A stretch of DNA of 64,000 nt from Chitinophaga sp. sic0106. Lineage in GTDB: Bacteria > Bacteroidota > Bacteroidia > Chitinophagales > Chitinophagaceae. The position numbers were made by a program, and so were the translations under genes. Below, piece after piece: positions 16,301 to 25,651 of the stretch. Position 1 is the first letter of the stretch; each line of letters starts with the position of its first letter. The stretch lies in assembly GCF_019219075.1 (NCBI RefSeq), contig NZ_JAHUWJ010000012.1:155413-219412 (forward strand), written 5' to 3'. The notes below the pieces were generated by a model. The model was given only the letters and a program-made list of their open reading frames with translations. It ran no database searches and was not told where the DNA came from.

Positions 16301-17773
16301 ATGAAAAAATTACTATTCATATTCAGCCTCGGCGTAACGCTGGTATCCTGCAAAAAATTTCTGGATATCAAGCCTGAAACGCAGGTAGACAGAGATGAGC
16401 TCTTCAAATCAGAGCAGGGCTTTAAGGAAGCGCTGAACGGCATCTATACCAAGTGTGCAGGTTCTTCCCTGTATGGAGGTCAGCTGACCTACAACCTCCT
16501 GGATGTGCTGGCACAGAACTACCAGTTCAACGATATCAACAACCAGCAAATCGCCAATTTTCAATATGACAATGGCACCATCAAAGGAGCCATCAACGAG
16601 ATATGGGGGAACGCCTATGGCGCCATTGCCAACTGTAACTACCTGCTGCAGGCGATAGACAAGGACACTACCATCTTCACAAATGGTAATTACCGGTTGA
16701 TCAAAGGAGAAGCCCTGGCATTACGTGCCTACCTGCATTTTGACATGCTTCGTCTTTTTGCACCGTCTTACGTAAACGGACCTACGCTGAAAGGTATTCC
16801 TTATGTCACCAAAGTAGGGACTACGTCTACTCCTTTCTCTACGGTTACCGCTTCGCTGGACAGTGTGCTCAAAGACCTGAATGCCGCCAAACAGCTGCTG
16901 GCAAACGATCCTATCCTGTTCTCCTCCTATACCGTAGGTTATGCATCAGACCCTGCTACTACAGAGCTGAAAGATGCGGACCTGTTTATGCAGAACAGAA
17001 GACATCGCATGAACTACTATGCCGTTTGCGGAGAGCTTGCCCGTGTATACCTCTACAAAAACGATTATGCAAATGCGCTGAGCAATGCAGAAGTAGTTAT
17101 CCTGTCCAAAAAATTCCCTGCTACCAAACAGGAAGATTTTTTCCAAACGGACATACAGAAGCGTGACCGCATTTTTTACAAGGAGCTGGTCAGCTGTTTT
17201 TATACAGAAAACAAATCCATCATTGAACAGCTGCAGGACCGCTTTACCAAGCAGAATCCCCAGTTCAGCGGTACTATGTCGCAGGTAAATGATATTTATG
17301 AAATTGGTACAGTGGGTGCTGAGGACTGGCGTTTGAAACAATGGTTCCTGAACACTGCCTCCACCACCGGAGGGCCTGACCGTGCAGTACTGCAGAAATA
17401 CTACCGCAACGCGGCTCCGCTCACCAATATCCATTCCCTGGTAGCCCCGGCTATCCGGTTAACGGAACTGACCTACATCGCAGCTGAAGCCAGCTATGAT
17501 AAAGATCCAAAGCGTGCACTGGATTATTATAACAGTGCCCGCGCTATGAGAGGTATCGGTAATACTGTTACCGTAGCACCTGGCAAATCTGATTTCATAG
17601 AACTGCTGATCAAAGAAGCAAGAAAAGAGTTTTATGGGGAGAGCCAAATGTTCTATATGTACAAGCGCCTCCATCATGCGGTGACGATCAACTCCACCAG
17701 CTCCAAACCAGCGTCTAACAGCATCTTTGTATTCCCGCTGCCTGACGACGAAAACGCTTACAGAAACAATTAA
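16301..17773 (+). CDS. SusD/RagB-type surface lipoprotein (locus 1)
   Basis: A 490-residue lipoprotein with a lipobox (LVSCKKFLD) after a short signal peptide, and the typical opening DIKPETQVDRDELFKSEQGFKEALNGIYTKC. TPR-like helices and the RALDYYNSARAMRGIG / EARKEFYGESQMFYMYKRLHH block near the C-terminus identify the RagB/SusD family. It forms the lid over the SusC barrel and binds substrate at the surface. It begins 12 bases after susC. Confidence 0.95.
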   Translation: MKKLLFIFSLGVTLVSCKKFLDIKPETQVDRDELFKSEQGFKEALNGIYTKCAGSSLYGGQLTYNLLDVLAQNYQFNDINNQQIANFQYDNGTIKGAINEIWGNAYGAIANCNYLLQAIDKDTTIFTNGNYRLIKGEALALRAYLHFDMLRLFAPSYVNGPTLKGIPYVTKVGTTSTPFSTVTASLDSVLKDLNAAKQLLANDPILFSSYTVGYASDPATTELKDADLFMQNRRHRMNYYAVCGELARVYLYKNDYANALSNAEVVILSKKFPATKQEDFFQTDIQKRDRIFYKELVSCFYTENKSIIEQLQDRFTKQNPQFSGTMSQVNDIYEIGTVGAEDWRLKQWFLNTASTTGGPDRAVLQKYYRNAAPLTNIHSLVAPAIRLTELTYIAAEASYDKDPKRALDYYNSARAMRGIGNTVTVAPGKSDFIELLIKEARKEFYGESQMFYMYKRLHHAVTINSTSSKPASNSIFVFPLPDDENAYRNN

Positions 17774-17782
17774 CAGCAACCC

Positions 17783-18616
17783 ATGAAAAGATTATCCATC
17801 ATCGCTATTCTTGCCTGCCTGTTATATAGCTGTACCAAAGAAGAGATAGCTCCTTATGACCTTAGCAGGGATAATATCTACCTGAATTATAAAAATACTG
17901 ATAGTCTCGTGTATTCGTTCGCGTACCATCCGGACCTCGAAAGAGACACTATCTGGCTACCTATCATCATTTCCGGAAAAGCGGAAAACCACGACCGTGA
18001 GTTTTCCATTACCGCGGTGGACCGATCGTCAACCGCTGTGCGGGACCTGCATTACGAGCAGCTGAAGTCTTCCTATACCATGCCGGCCGACTCAGGTACC
18101 ATCAGCATTCCTATTGTATTGCTGAACCTGGATACGGCACTGATCAATAAATCCGTAGACCTGACCTTACAGGTTAGCGGAGGAAAAGATTTCGCCAGTA
18201 ACCTGCCGGGAGGAATACGTACCAAGCGTATTCTGTTTTCATCCCGACTGGAAGAGCCAGCCTGGTGGTCGTCCTGGCCACAGATGGGCAAATACTCCAG
18301 GGTAAAACACCAGTTATTCCTGATTAGCTCCGGTACTACGGATATGGTCATCCAGGGTTCTTATCCTGATTGGTACATGGAAGTACCAAGGAGTTTGTAT
18401 TACATCGCCAACACCAGCTATCTGCTCAACTATCCGTTTGAATGGATAAAGGAGCATCCGGAGTCCGGCTATATGCTTGAAAAACGAAACGATAACACCG
18501 GTGATTACGATTTCTACAGCAAATCGGCTCCTACCAAGCGTTTCAGACTGCAGTACTTCCCAACTGCCAACAAGTATGTGTTTATTGATGAAAACGGAGG
18601 ACAGGTCCTCTTCTAA
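17783..18616 (+). CDS. DUF4843-type lipoprotein
   Basis: A 277-residue lipoprotein (lipobox LLYSCTKEE) with beta-rich segments typical of DUF4843 proteins, including the early DNIYLNYK and the ISGKAENHDREFSI block. These are common third genes in SusCD loci with PKD-like and protease neighbours, and are thought to sit on the cell surface as substrate-binding accessories. It starts 9 bases after the susD stop. No catalytic motif is visible. Confidence 0.75.
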   Translation: MKRLSIIAILACLLYSCTKEEIAPYDLSRDNIYLNYKNTDSLVYSFAYHPDLERDTIWLPIIISGKAENHDREFSITAVDRSSTAVRDLHYEQLKSSYTMPADSGTISIPIVLLNLDTALINKSVDLTLQVSGGKDFASNLPGGIRTKRILFSSRLEEPAWWSSWPQMGKYSRVKHQLFLISSGTTDMVIQGSYPDWYMEVPRSLYYIANTSYLLNYPFEWIKEHPESGYMLEKRNDNTGDYDFYSKSAPTKRFRLQYFPTANKYVFIDENGGQVLF

Positions 18617-18626
18617 AAATATTATT

Positions 18627-20039
18627 ATGCAATACAGGATAACAGGATTGCTGTTGCTGGGAGCCCTCTGGTTTGCTGCCTGCAAAAAAGACCTTGGTAA
18701 CTACGACTATCATGCACCCAGCGAGCCGCAGGTGGCTGATCTCAACAACAGTACCGTGAACGCCATTGTAGGCGATTCACTGATCATCCGTCCCTATGTT
18801 TTTCTGGAAGATGGAGATCCCGCAAAGGACCTCAGTTTCACCTGGGAAATAATGGTAGCGGAAGAAGCAAGAGCCGATATTTACACCGGCTACCCGCTGA
18901 AGATGGTTTACAACCTGAAACCGATGGAACGTTCCGCCAAACTAACGGTAACGGATAATCGCAACGGGATGAAATATTTCTATAAGTTCAAGATCAACGG
19001 CGGTACCCGCTTTTCCAAAGGTACCGTAGTGCTGAGTAACGACAAAGGTGTAACCCGCCTGTCGTTCATCCGCCCGGACAGCACCGTGAACGCTGATCTG
19101 TACCATGCGCTGCACAACGAAGACCTGCCGGCAAATCCGGTACAGCTGTTCGCCAAGCCGCTGGCCTACCAGGAAGGAAGCGTGGAGGATTACTGGGTTA
19201 TTTGTAAAGATCCGGCAAAACCGAGTGTAATCATTGACGGTAGTACCATGCTGCGCAAACGCTTCTTTAACGAGCAGTTTTTTAATCCGCCTTCACCGCT
19301 GGAAACACAGGCGTTTAGCGGCGCCATCGGCGTTCCTACCGGTATTATTAATGGGAAGTTATACCTGAGCATTACTTCTACGGCGCCATTTGCTCCTGAC
19401 TTTGGAAAGTTTTCCAGCATGCAGGTAGGCAACTATTATTTAGCACCGTTTTACAATCGCTACAATTTCTTCTTTGCATTTGATACCATCCGTCATGGTT
19501 TTGTGACCTTTGACAACAGCGGTAACTTCATGGGCAGCGACTACCAGGTGGTAGGCAATGCGTTTAACCCTACCAACCTAGGTACGGGAGAACTGCTGTT
19601 CATGCATGCGGTGCCCAGCGTGTCCTATGCGTTTTACAAATCCACCGATGGCAACGTATACGAATACACGTTTACGGTAGAGATGAGTAATTACGACCTC
19701 CGTACGATCAAGCCTACCCGTAAACGGGTGTTTGCCGGTGCTTCCCTGTTGCGCCCTGACAGCCGCTGGCAGCGCACCGCCGTGGATGTATTCTACTTCA
19801 CCTCCGATGATAAAATTTACCGCTACAACCCGTTGAATGAAGAAGTACGCCCGCTGGATGCCAACTTCAACGGTAAAAAAGTGACCATGCTTCAACTCAA
19901 CCCCGAAGGTGATAAACTCACCGTAGGCGTGGAAGGCAGCGTGATTACACTGGATGTAAGCGTTGGTAAAAACGGCGTGATCATCAGCCAGATAGACGGT
20001 ATCCCTGGCTCACCGGTAGGCACTATTACCAGAAAATAA
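18627..20039 (+). CDS. PKD-like family lipoprotein
   Basis: A 470-residue lipoprotein. ATG 18627 lies 10 bases after the DUF4843 stop and gives a signal peptide with lipobox (WFAACKKDLGNYDY); earlier in-frame ATGs inside DUF4843 lack signal character. Residues about 25-130 form an immunoglobulin/PKD-like domain (IVGDSLIIRPYVFLEDGDPAKDLSFTWEI). The rest is beta-strand-rich with propeller-like spacing (VYEYTFTVEMSNYDL, DKIYRYNP). It is probably a surface substrate-binding member of the locus. Confidence 0.75.
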   Translation: MQYRITGLLLLGALWFAACKKDLGNYDYHAPSEPQVADLNNSTVNAIVGDSLIIRPYVFLEDGDPAKDLSFTWEIMVAEEARADIYTGYPLKMVYNLKPMERSAKLTVTDNRNGMKYFYKFKINGGTRFSKGTVVLSNDKGVTRLSFIRPDSTVNADLYHALHNEDLPANPVQLFAKPLAYQEGSVEDYWVICKDPAKPSVIIDGSTMLRKRFFNEQFFNPPSPLETQAFSGAIGVPTGIINGKLYLSITSTAPFAPDFGKFSSMQVGNYYLAPFYNRYNFFFAFDTIRHGFVTFDNSGNFMGSDYQVVGNAFNPTNLGTGELLFMHAVPSVSYAFYKSTDGNVYEYTFTVEMSNYDLRTIKPTRKRVFAGASLLRPDSRWQRTAVDVFYFTSDDKIYRYNPLNEEVRPLDANFNGKKVTMLQLNPEGDKLTVGVEGSVITLDVSVGKNGVIISQIDGIPGSPVGTITRK

Positions 20040-20050
20040 AACTGATCCCT

Positions 20051-20983
20051 ATGATAACTTCTAAATATATCCACTGCGCGATAGCCGGACTGCTGGGGCT
20101 GTTCCTGCTGTCGTGCAGCAAATCCGACAACAACGAAAGCATCGCCAATAAAGGTCCGAAGCCCGACAGCGTATGGCAGGAGCATTGGCTGGAACATAAC
20201 CAACGGCTTACACTCGCCTATTACGACGAACAGGTGGCCGTATACAAGGACCCTTCTGTATCGCCAACAGTTACCTGGCCGTACGAACTGATGTCCAAAA
20301 CCTGGAAATATGCCAGGGAAGTATATGGAGAGATGGGCCCTGACCCACGCCTGTACGTAGTGTTGCATGGCGGCGTATACGGCAACGTAGGCCAGCCGCA
20401 ATACTATCCTGACTCAAGTGGCGATAACAAAAACATCGTGGACTTCAGCACCACCAACTGGGACAACTTCGTGTTTCCGGAACCGGGGCTGATCCATGAA
20501 ATATGCCATATCGTAGAAAGCACCACCAACGGCGTAAAAGGCTCCCCTGCCTTTACCGTATGGGGCGACAGCAAATGGCAGGATATCTTCGTATACGATG
20601 TATACCGCAAGCTGGGCATGAAAGCCAAAGCCGATGCCTGGCATATGTATTACCTGGACGATCAGGTGGACTATCCTGAAAAGGGCAGTCACTGGTTCCG
20701 CGACTGGTGGTTACCCATCTACACCCAGTATGGCGAACAGAAAGTGCTAAGCCAGTTTTTTGTATTGCTGTCCAAAAACTTTCCTAAAGCCAATACAGCG
20801 GAATTAGGATTTCCGGAGTATACCCGCCGGATGAACCTGGGTGAATACATTCACTTTATGAGCGGCGCAGCAGGCGTGAACCTGCAAAAGCAGGCCACTA
20901 CTGCCTTTGGCTGGACGGAAACCTGCGATGCTCAATTTAAACAGGCCCGCATTGACTTTCCGGGTGTGACTTACAAGGACTAA
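20051..20983 (+). CDS. HExxH putative zinc-peptidase lipoprotein, copy A
   Basis: A 310-residue lipoprotein (lipobox LLSCSKSDNN). It has the gluzincin-type motif HEICH in LIHEICHIVEST, followed by the conserved block FTVWGDSKWQDIFVYDVY, which could supply a third ligand. Later shared blocks are HWFRDWWLPIY and GEYIHFMSGAAGVNL. It is clearly paralogous to the next gene, with roughly half of the residues alike by eye. No named peptidase family is assigned with confidence. It probably processes protein substrate at the outer membrane before SusCD uptake. Confidence 0.7.
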   Translation: MITSKYIHCAIAGLLGLFLLSCSKSDNNESIANKGPKPDSVWQEHWLEHNQRLTLAYYDEQVAVYKDPSVSPTVTWPYELMSKTWKYAREVYGEMGPDPRLYVVLHGGVYGNVGQPQYYPDSSGDNKNIVDFSTTNWDNFVFPEPGLIHEICHIVESTTNGVKGSPAFTVWGDSKWQDIFVYDVYRKLGMKAKADAWHMYYLDDQVDYPEKGSHWFRDWWLPIYTQYGEQKVLSQFFVLLSKNFPKANTAELGFPEYTRRMNLGEYIHFMSGAAGVNLQKQATTAFGWTETCDAQFKQARIDFPGVTYKD

Positions 20984-20996
20984 CAATTAAATCGCC

Positions 20997-21926
20997 ATGA
21001 AATCTTTTTATAAGCTGATGGTACTCGGAGCGGCACTGCTGTCTTCCTGTACTAAAACAGACGACGAAGCCGCAGCACCGGATTACAGCCAGCTGCCGGC
21101 CACTGTGAATGAACACTGGTTCGGTTACCAGTCGTTCATGCGACTGAGTTATTCCGATGACCAGATTGCTACCTACCTGGCGCCAGATATGGATACCACC
21201 CTGAAATATTTTAATCCGGTGGTATCAAAAATCTGGAAATACACAAAAGCCACTTATGGTGAGTTTGGTGCTGACCCACGACTACGGCTGTATCTCCACG
21301 ATAAAGAATACCTGAGTGCCCCCGGACTAAGTGCCACGCTGGCTAACTACATGGATAACATCTGTGACTATAAGAATGCCGTGGTAGTGAGTTCATCCAT
21401 GTGGAAAGATACCACCGTGATGACGGCCGTGTTTACCCATGAAATCAGCCATATCGTAGAAGGTGGTAGTTTGAACGTGAAGCACTCTCCCACTGCCAGG
21501 TTATGGGGAGACAGTAAGTTCCAGGATATCTTTATTTACGATTGCTATGCAAACACCGGCATGACAGTGCTGGCCGAAAAATGGCTGGCCGAGTACCAGA
21601 CCAACTTTGCGACTTATCCGCTGGCAAAAACTTACTGGTTCCGTGACTGGTGGTATCCTATCTATTCCAAATATGGTCAGACGAAAGTACTCACCAGCTA
21701 TTTCAAACTCCTTTCCGAAAACCTGGAGCATAAGCCTAACGGCAACGGATTCCAGGAGTTTACTCAGGATGTAAACATGGGAGAATTTGTACACTTTATG
21801 AGTGGCGCTGCCGGTGTAAACCTGAAAGAACAGGCTAAGATCGCTTTCGGCTGGACGATGGAATATGAGCAGCAGCTCCTCAATGCCCAGGAAGATTATC
21901 CAAACGTAAAATATAACAAGCAATAA
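20997..21926 (+). CDS. HExxH putative zinc-peptidase lipoprotein, copy B
   Basis: A 309-residue lipoprotein (lipobox LLSSCTKTD), tandem paralogue of the preceding gene 13 bases away. It keeps the motif (HEISH in FTHEISHIVEGG), the WGDSKFQDIFIYDCY block, YWFRDWWYPIY and GEFVHFMSGAAGVNL. The regions between these blocks differ strongly, so the duplication is old and the specificities may have diverged. Both copies retain the metal-binding His and Glu, so neither looks dead. Confidence 0.7.
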   Translation: MKSFYKLMVLGAALLSSCTKTDDEAAAPDYSQLPATVNEHWFGYQSFMRLSYSDDQIATYLAPDMDTTLKYFNPVVSKIWKYTKATYGEFGADPRLRLYLHDKEYLSAPGLSATLANYMDNICDYKNAVVVSSSMWKDTTVMTAVFTHEISHIVEGGSLNVKHSPTARLWGDSKFQDIFIYDCYANTGMTVLAEKWLAEYQTNFATYPLAKTYWFRDWWYPIYSKYGQTKVLTSYFKLLSENLEHKPNGNGFQEFTQDVNMGEFVHFMSGAAGVNLKEQAKIAFGWTMEYEQQLLNAQEDYPNVKYNKQ

Positions 21927-21929
21927 TAA

Positions 21930-23063
21930 ATGAAGAAGATAATATTAACAGCTGCCATCGTACTGCCATTAGCAGTGCAGGCACAACAGGGTCCCTTCAC
22001 CATTACGGGCAATATCGGTAAGCTGAATAGCCCGGCTATGGCTTATATCGATTATATGTCCAACGGGGTTAGCAAAGAAGACAGTGCAGTGGTGATCAAC
22101 GGTAAGTTTTCATTTAGTGGTAAATGTGAGGACTACGCACATGCAAGACTGGCACTCAGCCATGATGGTTCAGGCAAAATGAAAGCGGTGTACACCGGCG
22201 ATGTGATTTACTTCTACTATGGTAAAGAGCAGGTAAAGATCACTTCTGCGGATTCCCTGTCCAATGCGAAGATCACGGGTTCTAAAACTTACAATGAATT
22301 TCAGGCTTACAACAAATTCATTGGTGGCACTATCATGGATCTGAACAAATGGGCCAATGGCCAGGTGGCTGGAGCTACACCGGAGCAGCGTAAGGACACG
22401 AACTTCATGAACAATCTCAACATCGAGTACCGCCGTCGTATGAAAGCGCGTGCGGATAAACAGCTGGACTTTGCCAAAGCCAACCCTAAAGCCTACTTCG
22501 GGATGGTAGCACTATCTGAAGGTACCGGCTCACCCGTGGATGTGAAAAAGGTAGAACCGATTTACAATGCCATGAGTGCCGCACTGCGCAACAGTGATCA
22601 GGGGCGTGAAATGGGTCAGCGTATTACCGCTGCCAAAACCATCCGCGTGGGAGCGCCTGCACCTAAGTTTGTTCAGAAAGATGTAAACGACAAAACCGTG
22701 CAGCTGGATGATGTGAAGGGAAAATATGTTTTGCTGGAGTTCTGGGCCAGCTGGTGCGGACCTTGCAGGGCCGAGAATCCGAATCTGACCGGGCAATACA
22801 AAAAATATAAGGAAAAAGGTTTCGAGATCATTGCTGTTTCCCTCGATGATCATAAAGACAAATGGATCGAAGCTATCGCCAAAGATGGGTTGCCATGGAT
22901 GCATGTATCAGATCTGAAGGGCTGGAACAACGAGGTGGGTCGTCTCTATGGCATTCGTGCGGTGCCGGCAAACTTCCTGCTGGACGAGAACAGAAACATC
23001 ATTGCGGTGAATCTGCGCGGTGAAGAGCTCAACAAGAAACTTACGGAGGTCTTCGGTAACTGA
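21930..23063 (+). CDS. TlpA-type thioredoxin-fold lipid/periplasmic oxidoreductase
   Basis: A 377-residue exported protein. A signal peptide (1-18) is followed by a DUF4369-like N-terminal domain (about 20-115), a helical middle, and a C-terminal TlpA/AhpC-like thioredoxin domain (about 240-377) with the redox centre WASWCGPCRAENP. Such proteins commonly close SusCD operons that handle peptides or cofactors and may keep substrate or partner thiols reduced. It starts 3 bases after the last peptidase gene; a strong terminator follows. Confidence 0.85.
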   Translation: MKKIILTAAIVLPLAVQAQQGPFTITGNIGKLNSPAMAYIDYMSNGVSKEDSAVVINGKFSFSGKCEDYAHARLALSHDGSGKMKAVYTGDVIYFYYGKEQVKITSADSLSNAKITGSKTYNEFQAYNKFIGGTIMDLNKWANGQVAGATPEQRKDTNFMNNLNIEYRRRMKARADKQLDFAKANPKAYFGMVALSEGTGSPVDVKKVEPIYNAMSAALRNSDQGREMGQRITAAKTIRVGAPAPKFVQKDVNDKTVQLDDVKGKYVLLEFWASWCGPCRAENPNLTGQYKKYKEKGFEIIAVSLDDHKDKWIEAIAKDGLPWMHVSDLKGWNNEVGRLYGIRAVPANFLLDENRNIIAVNLRGEELNKKLTEVFGN

Positions 23064-23112
23064 TGAAACCGAATGACCCCGTAAGCGTTGCATTTTAGTA
23101 TGAGAATATGAT

Positions 23113-23144
23113 CCCGGCCATGTTGATGGCCGGGCTTTTTTTTT
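23113..23144 (+). terminator. Intrinsic terminator of SusCD locus 1
   Basis: CCCGGCCAT (23113-23121) pairs with ATGGCCGGG (23126-23134) over a GTTG loop, followed by C and nine or more T. This is the clearest rho-independent terminator in the window. Confidence 0.92.
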
Positions 23145-23154
23145 GTTTGAGAGC

Positions 23155-24114
23155 TCAGGAATCCTGGCGGAAGCAGCCGTATTCATTTTCGTAGTGCGAC
23201 AGATCGCACTCCAGGTGTTTACGATCCCAGTTGGCCGTATTTGCGGCGGCTTCGTAGGTGGTTTGCAGGAAGTCCATCAGGCTGGCGGCCGGATCAGCGG
23301 ACTGCTGTACATCGTCATAATTGAGGAGGAACTCCCCCAGGTCCTTGCTGAAAAATGCGGCGCCGGGTTTCACCGGCTGATCGGCAAAGCCGGCAGGTGC
23401 CGGATAGGCGTAAGCGTAGAATGCCGCGTGGGGATACTGGTCGTTGCCAGGCCAGAAGCCACAGGAACTCACTTCCTTGGAATAGGCTTCCTGCATCACG
23501 GCCTGTGGCATATTCGGGGCCTCGCCCTGATGCAGCGGTGCGTCTCTCCCGGAAAACCGGGTAACCGCCAGATCAAATGCTCCCCAGAAGAAATGCACAG
23601 GACTGCACTTGCCGGTAAACCGGGTGCGGAAGCGGGTAAACACATCGTATATTTTCACCATCGCCTGCCAGAATTCGGCCATGCGGGCCTTATCATAGGA
23701 AGCGTGGATGGTATCTTCCGTGAACGGGATCGCATTGGGTAGTTCTGCCGGCATATCATGTATGGAGACGTCAATGTCCAGCTGGGCCAGTTTCCCGAAA
23801 AGGGTACGGTAAAAATCGGCTACGGTAACAGCTTCCAGGGGAATTTCCTCACTGGCGCCATTACTGGTGGAGATGCGGAGGCGGTGGCGGATAAAATCAA
23901 AGTTGATGTCAAAAATGCCGTGCTGGTAAGGCATACTACCCGTTCCGAGTCCGTCAGGGGAAATGTAGAGGGTAACATGCCAGGAGTGATTGAGCCAGGG
24001 CATCTTGCGGAGGCGTATCTTCCCTACTATCTGCGTCCAGAGGTGAACCGTTGCCAGCGTATCTTTCCAGGCGGCATAACTCAATATAGGCCATGCATTA
24101 TTTGCTTTATTCAT
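23155..24114 (-). CDS. DUF5996 family protein
   Basis: A 319-residue soluble protein beginning at ATG 24114. It opens with AWPILSYAAWKDTLATVHLWTQIVGKIRL, the characteristic start of DUF5996 proteins, and has WLNHSWHVTLYISPDGLGTG and a later PVHFFWGAFDLAVTRFSGR block. There is no signal peptide. The biochemical role of the family is unknown. It is divergent from the Crp-type gene, with 73 bases between the two starts. Confidence 0.8.
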   Translation of the reverse strand: MNKANNAWPILSYAAWKDTLATVHLWTQIVGKIRLRKMPWLNHSWHVTLYISPDGLGTGSMPYQHGIFDINFDFIRHRLRISTSNGASEEIPLEAVTVADFYRTLFGKLAQLDIDVSIHDMPAELPNAIPFTEDTIHASYDKARMAEFWQAMVKIYDVFTRFRTRFTGKCSPVHFFWGAFDLAVTRFSGRDAPLHQGEAPNMPQAVMQEAYSKEVSSCGFWPGNDQYPHAAFYAYAYPAPAGFADQPVKPGAAFFSKDLGEFLLNYDDVQQSADPAASLMDFLQTTYEAAANTANWDRKHLECDLSHYENEYGCFRQDS

Positions 24115-24187
24115 AGTCAACTTTTTTTAAGACTAACAACCTGGAGCAGGGAAGGGTTTATATCTCCCTAACTCCTATCTTTACGCC

Positions 24188-24757
24188 ATGCAGGTATTAC
24201 GCGATCATTTCGAGAAAATAATTTCACTGACAGACACCGAATTTGCCTACATCAGCAGCTTTTTTAAGCACAGAAAGGTGATGAAGAAACAGTTCCTGCT
24301 GCAGGAAGGTGATCCCGTATCGCATGAATATTTTGTGGTAAAAGGTTGCCTGAAAGCCTATGTGCTCGACAGTGAGGACAAAACGCATATCCTTTCTTTT
24401 GCGCTGGCCGACTGGTGGACCAGCGACTACCAGGCCCTGTATACCCATACTCCCTCCAGCATGTTCCTGGAAGCGGTGGTGCCTACTGAAATCTATTATA
24501 TTGCCCAGGAAGATAAGGAGCGCCTCTGTGCAGAAATGCATAAAGTGGAGCATTTCTGGCGTAAAAAAAATGCGATGGGCTACGTGGGGCTGCAACGCAG
24601 GATTTTATCGATGCTGACCCATAACGCCAAAGACCGTTACGAGCAACTGCTGCAACAATACCCTGCCCTGTTCCAGGTGGTGCCCAAACAGGACCTGGCG
24701 GCATTTTTGGGGGTTAGCCGTGAAACGCTCAGCCGGCTTTATTCAAAGAAAATGTGA
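24188..24757 (+). CDS. Crp/Fnr family transcriptional regulator
   Basis: A 189-residue regulator with an N-terminal cyclic-nucleotide-binding-like beta-roll (FLLQEGDPVSHEYFVVKGCLKAYV...) and a short C-terminal helix-turn-helix ending DLAAFLGVSRETLSRLYSKK. Length and layout match the common Bacteroidota Crp/Fnr type. The Arg/Ser phosphate-binding cassette for cAMP is not evident, so the signal may not be cAMP. A perfect Crp-type palindrome overlaps its stop codon and precedes the DJ-1-like gene. Confidence 0.88.
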   Translation: MQVLRDHFEKIISLTDTEFAYISSFFKHRKVMKKQFLLQEGDPVSHEYFVVKGCLKAYVLDSEDKTHILSFALADWWTSDYQALYTHTPSSMFLEAVVPTEIYYIAQEDKERLCAEMHKVEHFWRKKNAMGYVGLQRRILSMLTHNAKDRYEQLLQQYPALFQVVPKQDLAAFLGVSRETLSRLYSKKM

Positions 24758-24768
24758 TCTATATCACA
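24753..24768. promoter_or_regulatory. Perfect Crp/Fnr-type operator palindrome
   Basis: TGTGATCTATATCACA matches the Crp consensus TGTGA-N6-TCACA exactly. Its left half contains the TGA stop of the Crp-family gene. Its centre lies about 56 bases upstream of the candidate -7 box at 24813-24820, a spacing suited to activation of the DJ-1-like gene. Confidence 0.6.
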
Positions 24769-24812
24769 ACGATTTTGTGACATACCTCCTGTGTGGTGAT
24801 ACGGTAAGTAGG

Positions 24813-24820
24813 GAACTTTG
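24813..24820 (+). promoter_or_regulatory. Candidate -7 box for the DJ-1-like gene
   Basis: GAACTTTG, one mismatch to TAnnTTTG, ends 22 bases before the ATG at 24843. Confidence 0.4.
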
Positions 24821-24842
24821 CCTTATCAAAAAAACATAGCAA

Positions 24843-25616
24843 ATGAACTTCATGGTAAAGTTACTGTTAAGTACAATGATCATTTTAACCACACTTAAAG
24901 GTTTTTCACAAATGAGCAACCATAACACCCAACCCAAAAAGGTATTGTTTGTAGTGACTTCCCACGCGGACCTGGGCAATACCGGCGAAAAGACAGGCAT
25001 CTGGATCGAGGAGTTTGCCGCACCGTATTATTTCCTGACTGACAAAGGCGTGCAGGTGACCATCGCTTCTCCGAAGGGCGGGCAGGCACCTATTGATCCC
25101 AAGAGCACCGATCCGGGCGCTCAAACCGAAGCTACCAAAAGATTTTACAGCGATAAAGCTACCGAAGATAAACTGGCGCATACCGTTAAACTGGCGGATG
25201 TAAAACAGGATGACTATGATGCGGTGTTTTATCCCGGTGGCCACGGCCCTATGTGGGATCTGGCAGAAGATAAGACCAGCGCAGCGCTGATTGCCAGCTT
25301 CGTGGACCATTATAAGCCAGCGGCTTTGGTATGCCACGCGCCAGCGGCCCTAAAACATGTAAAAACCGCTAATGGCGAGCCACTCGTAAAAGGTAAAAAA
25401 GTAACGGGCTTTAGTAATACCGAGGAAGAAGGCGTACAACTCACCAAGGTAGTGCCTTTCCTGCTGGAAGATATGCTGAAAGCCAATGGTGGTATTTACG
25501 AAAAAACGGAAAACTGGCATCCTTTTTCTGTGCAGGATGGGCTGCTGATTACTGGTCAGAATCCGGCATCATCTATTGGTGTGGCGGAAAAGCTGATGGC
25601 AGCGATCAGTAAATAA
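24843..25616 (+). CDS. Secreted DJ-1/PfpI family protein (Hsp31-like)
   Basis: A 257-residue class-I-glutamine-amidotransferase-fold protein with a signal peptide (1-23, cleaved after FSQ). The nucleophile Cys164 sits in ALVCHAPAAL, with Glu56/57 in GIWIEEFAAPYY as the Hsp31-type partner. Family members act as glyoxalase III-like enzymes or chaperones; export to the periplasm is common in Bacteroidota. The upstream Crp-type palindrome suggests control by the neighbouring regulator. Confidence 0.85.
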   Translation: MNFMVKLLLSTMIILTTLKGFSQMSNHNTQPKKVLFVVTSHADLGNTGEKTGIWIEEFAAPYYFLTDKGVQVTIASPKGGQAPIDPKSTDPGAQTEATKRFYSDKATEDKLAHTVKLADVKQDDYDAVFYPGGHGPMWDLAEDKTSAALIASFVDHYKPAALVCHAPAALKHVKTANGEPLVKGKKVTGFSNTEEEGVQLTKVVPFLLEDMLKANGGIYEKTENWHPFSVQDGLLITGQNPASSIGVAEKLMAAISK

Positions 25617-25622
25617 ATTTAA

Positions 25623-25647
25623 ATAGCGGGGCCTGTGGTCCCGCTAT
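25623..25647. terminator. Hairpin between convergent genes
   Basis: An 11-bp stem with one G-T pair (25623-25633 with 25637-25647, loop TGT) lies between the DJ-1-like gene and the minus-strand gene ending at 25652. Confidence 0.65.
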
Positions 25648-25651
25648 GCTA

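Noticed and set aside
23143..23742. Plus-strand frame of about 200 codons opposite DUF5996
   Set aside because: The minus-strand frame matches a known family over its full length; the plus-strand frame shows no recognisable motif.
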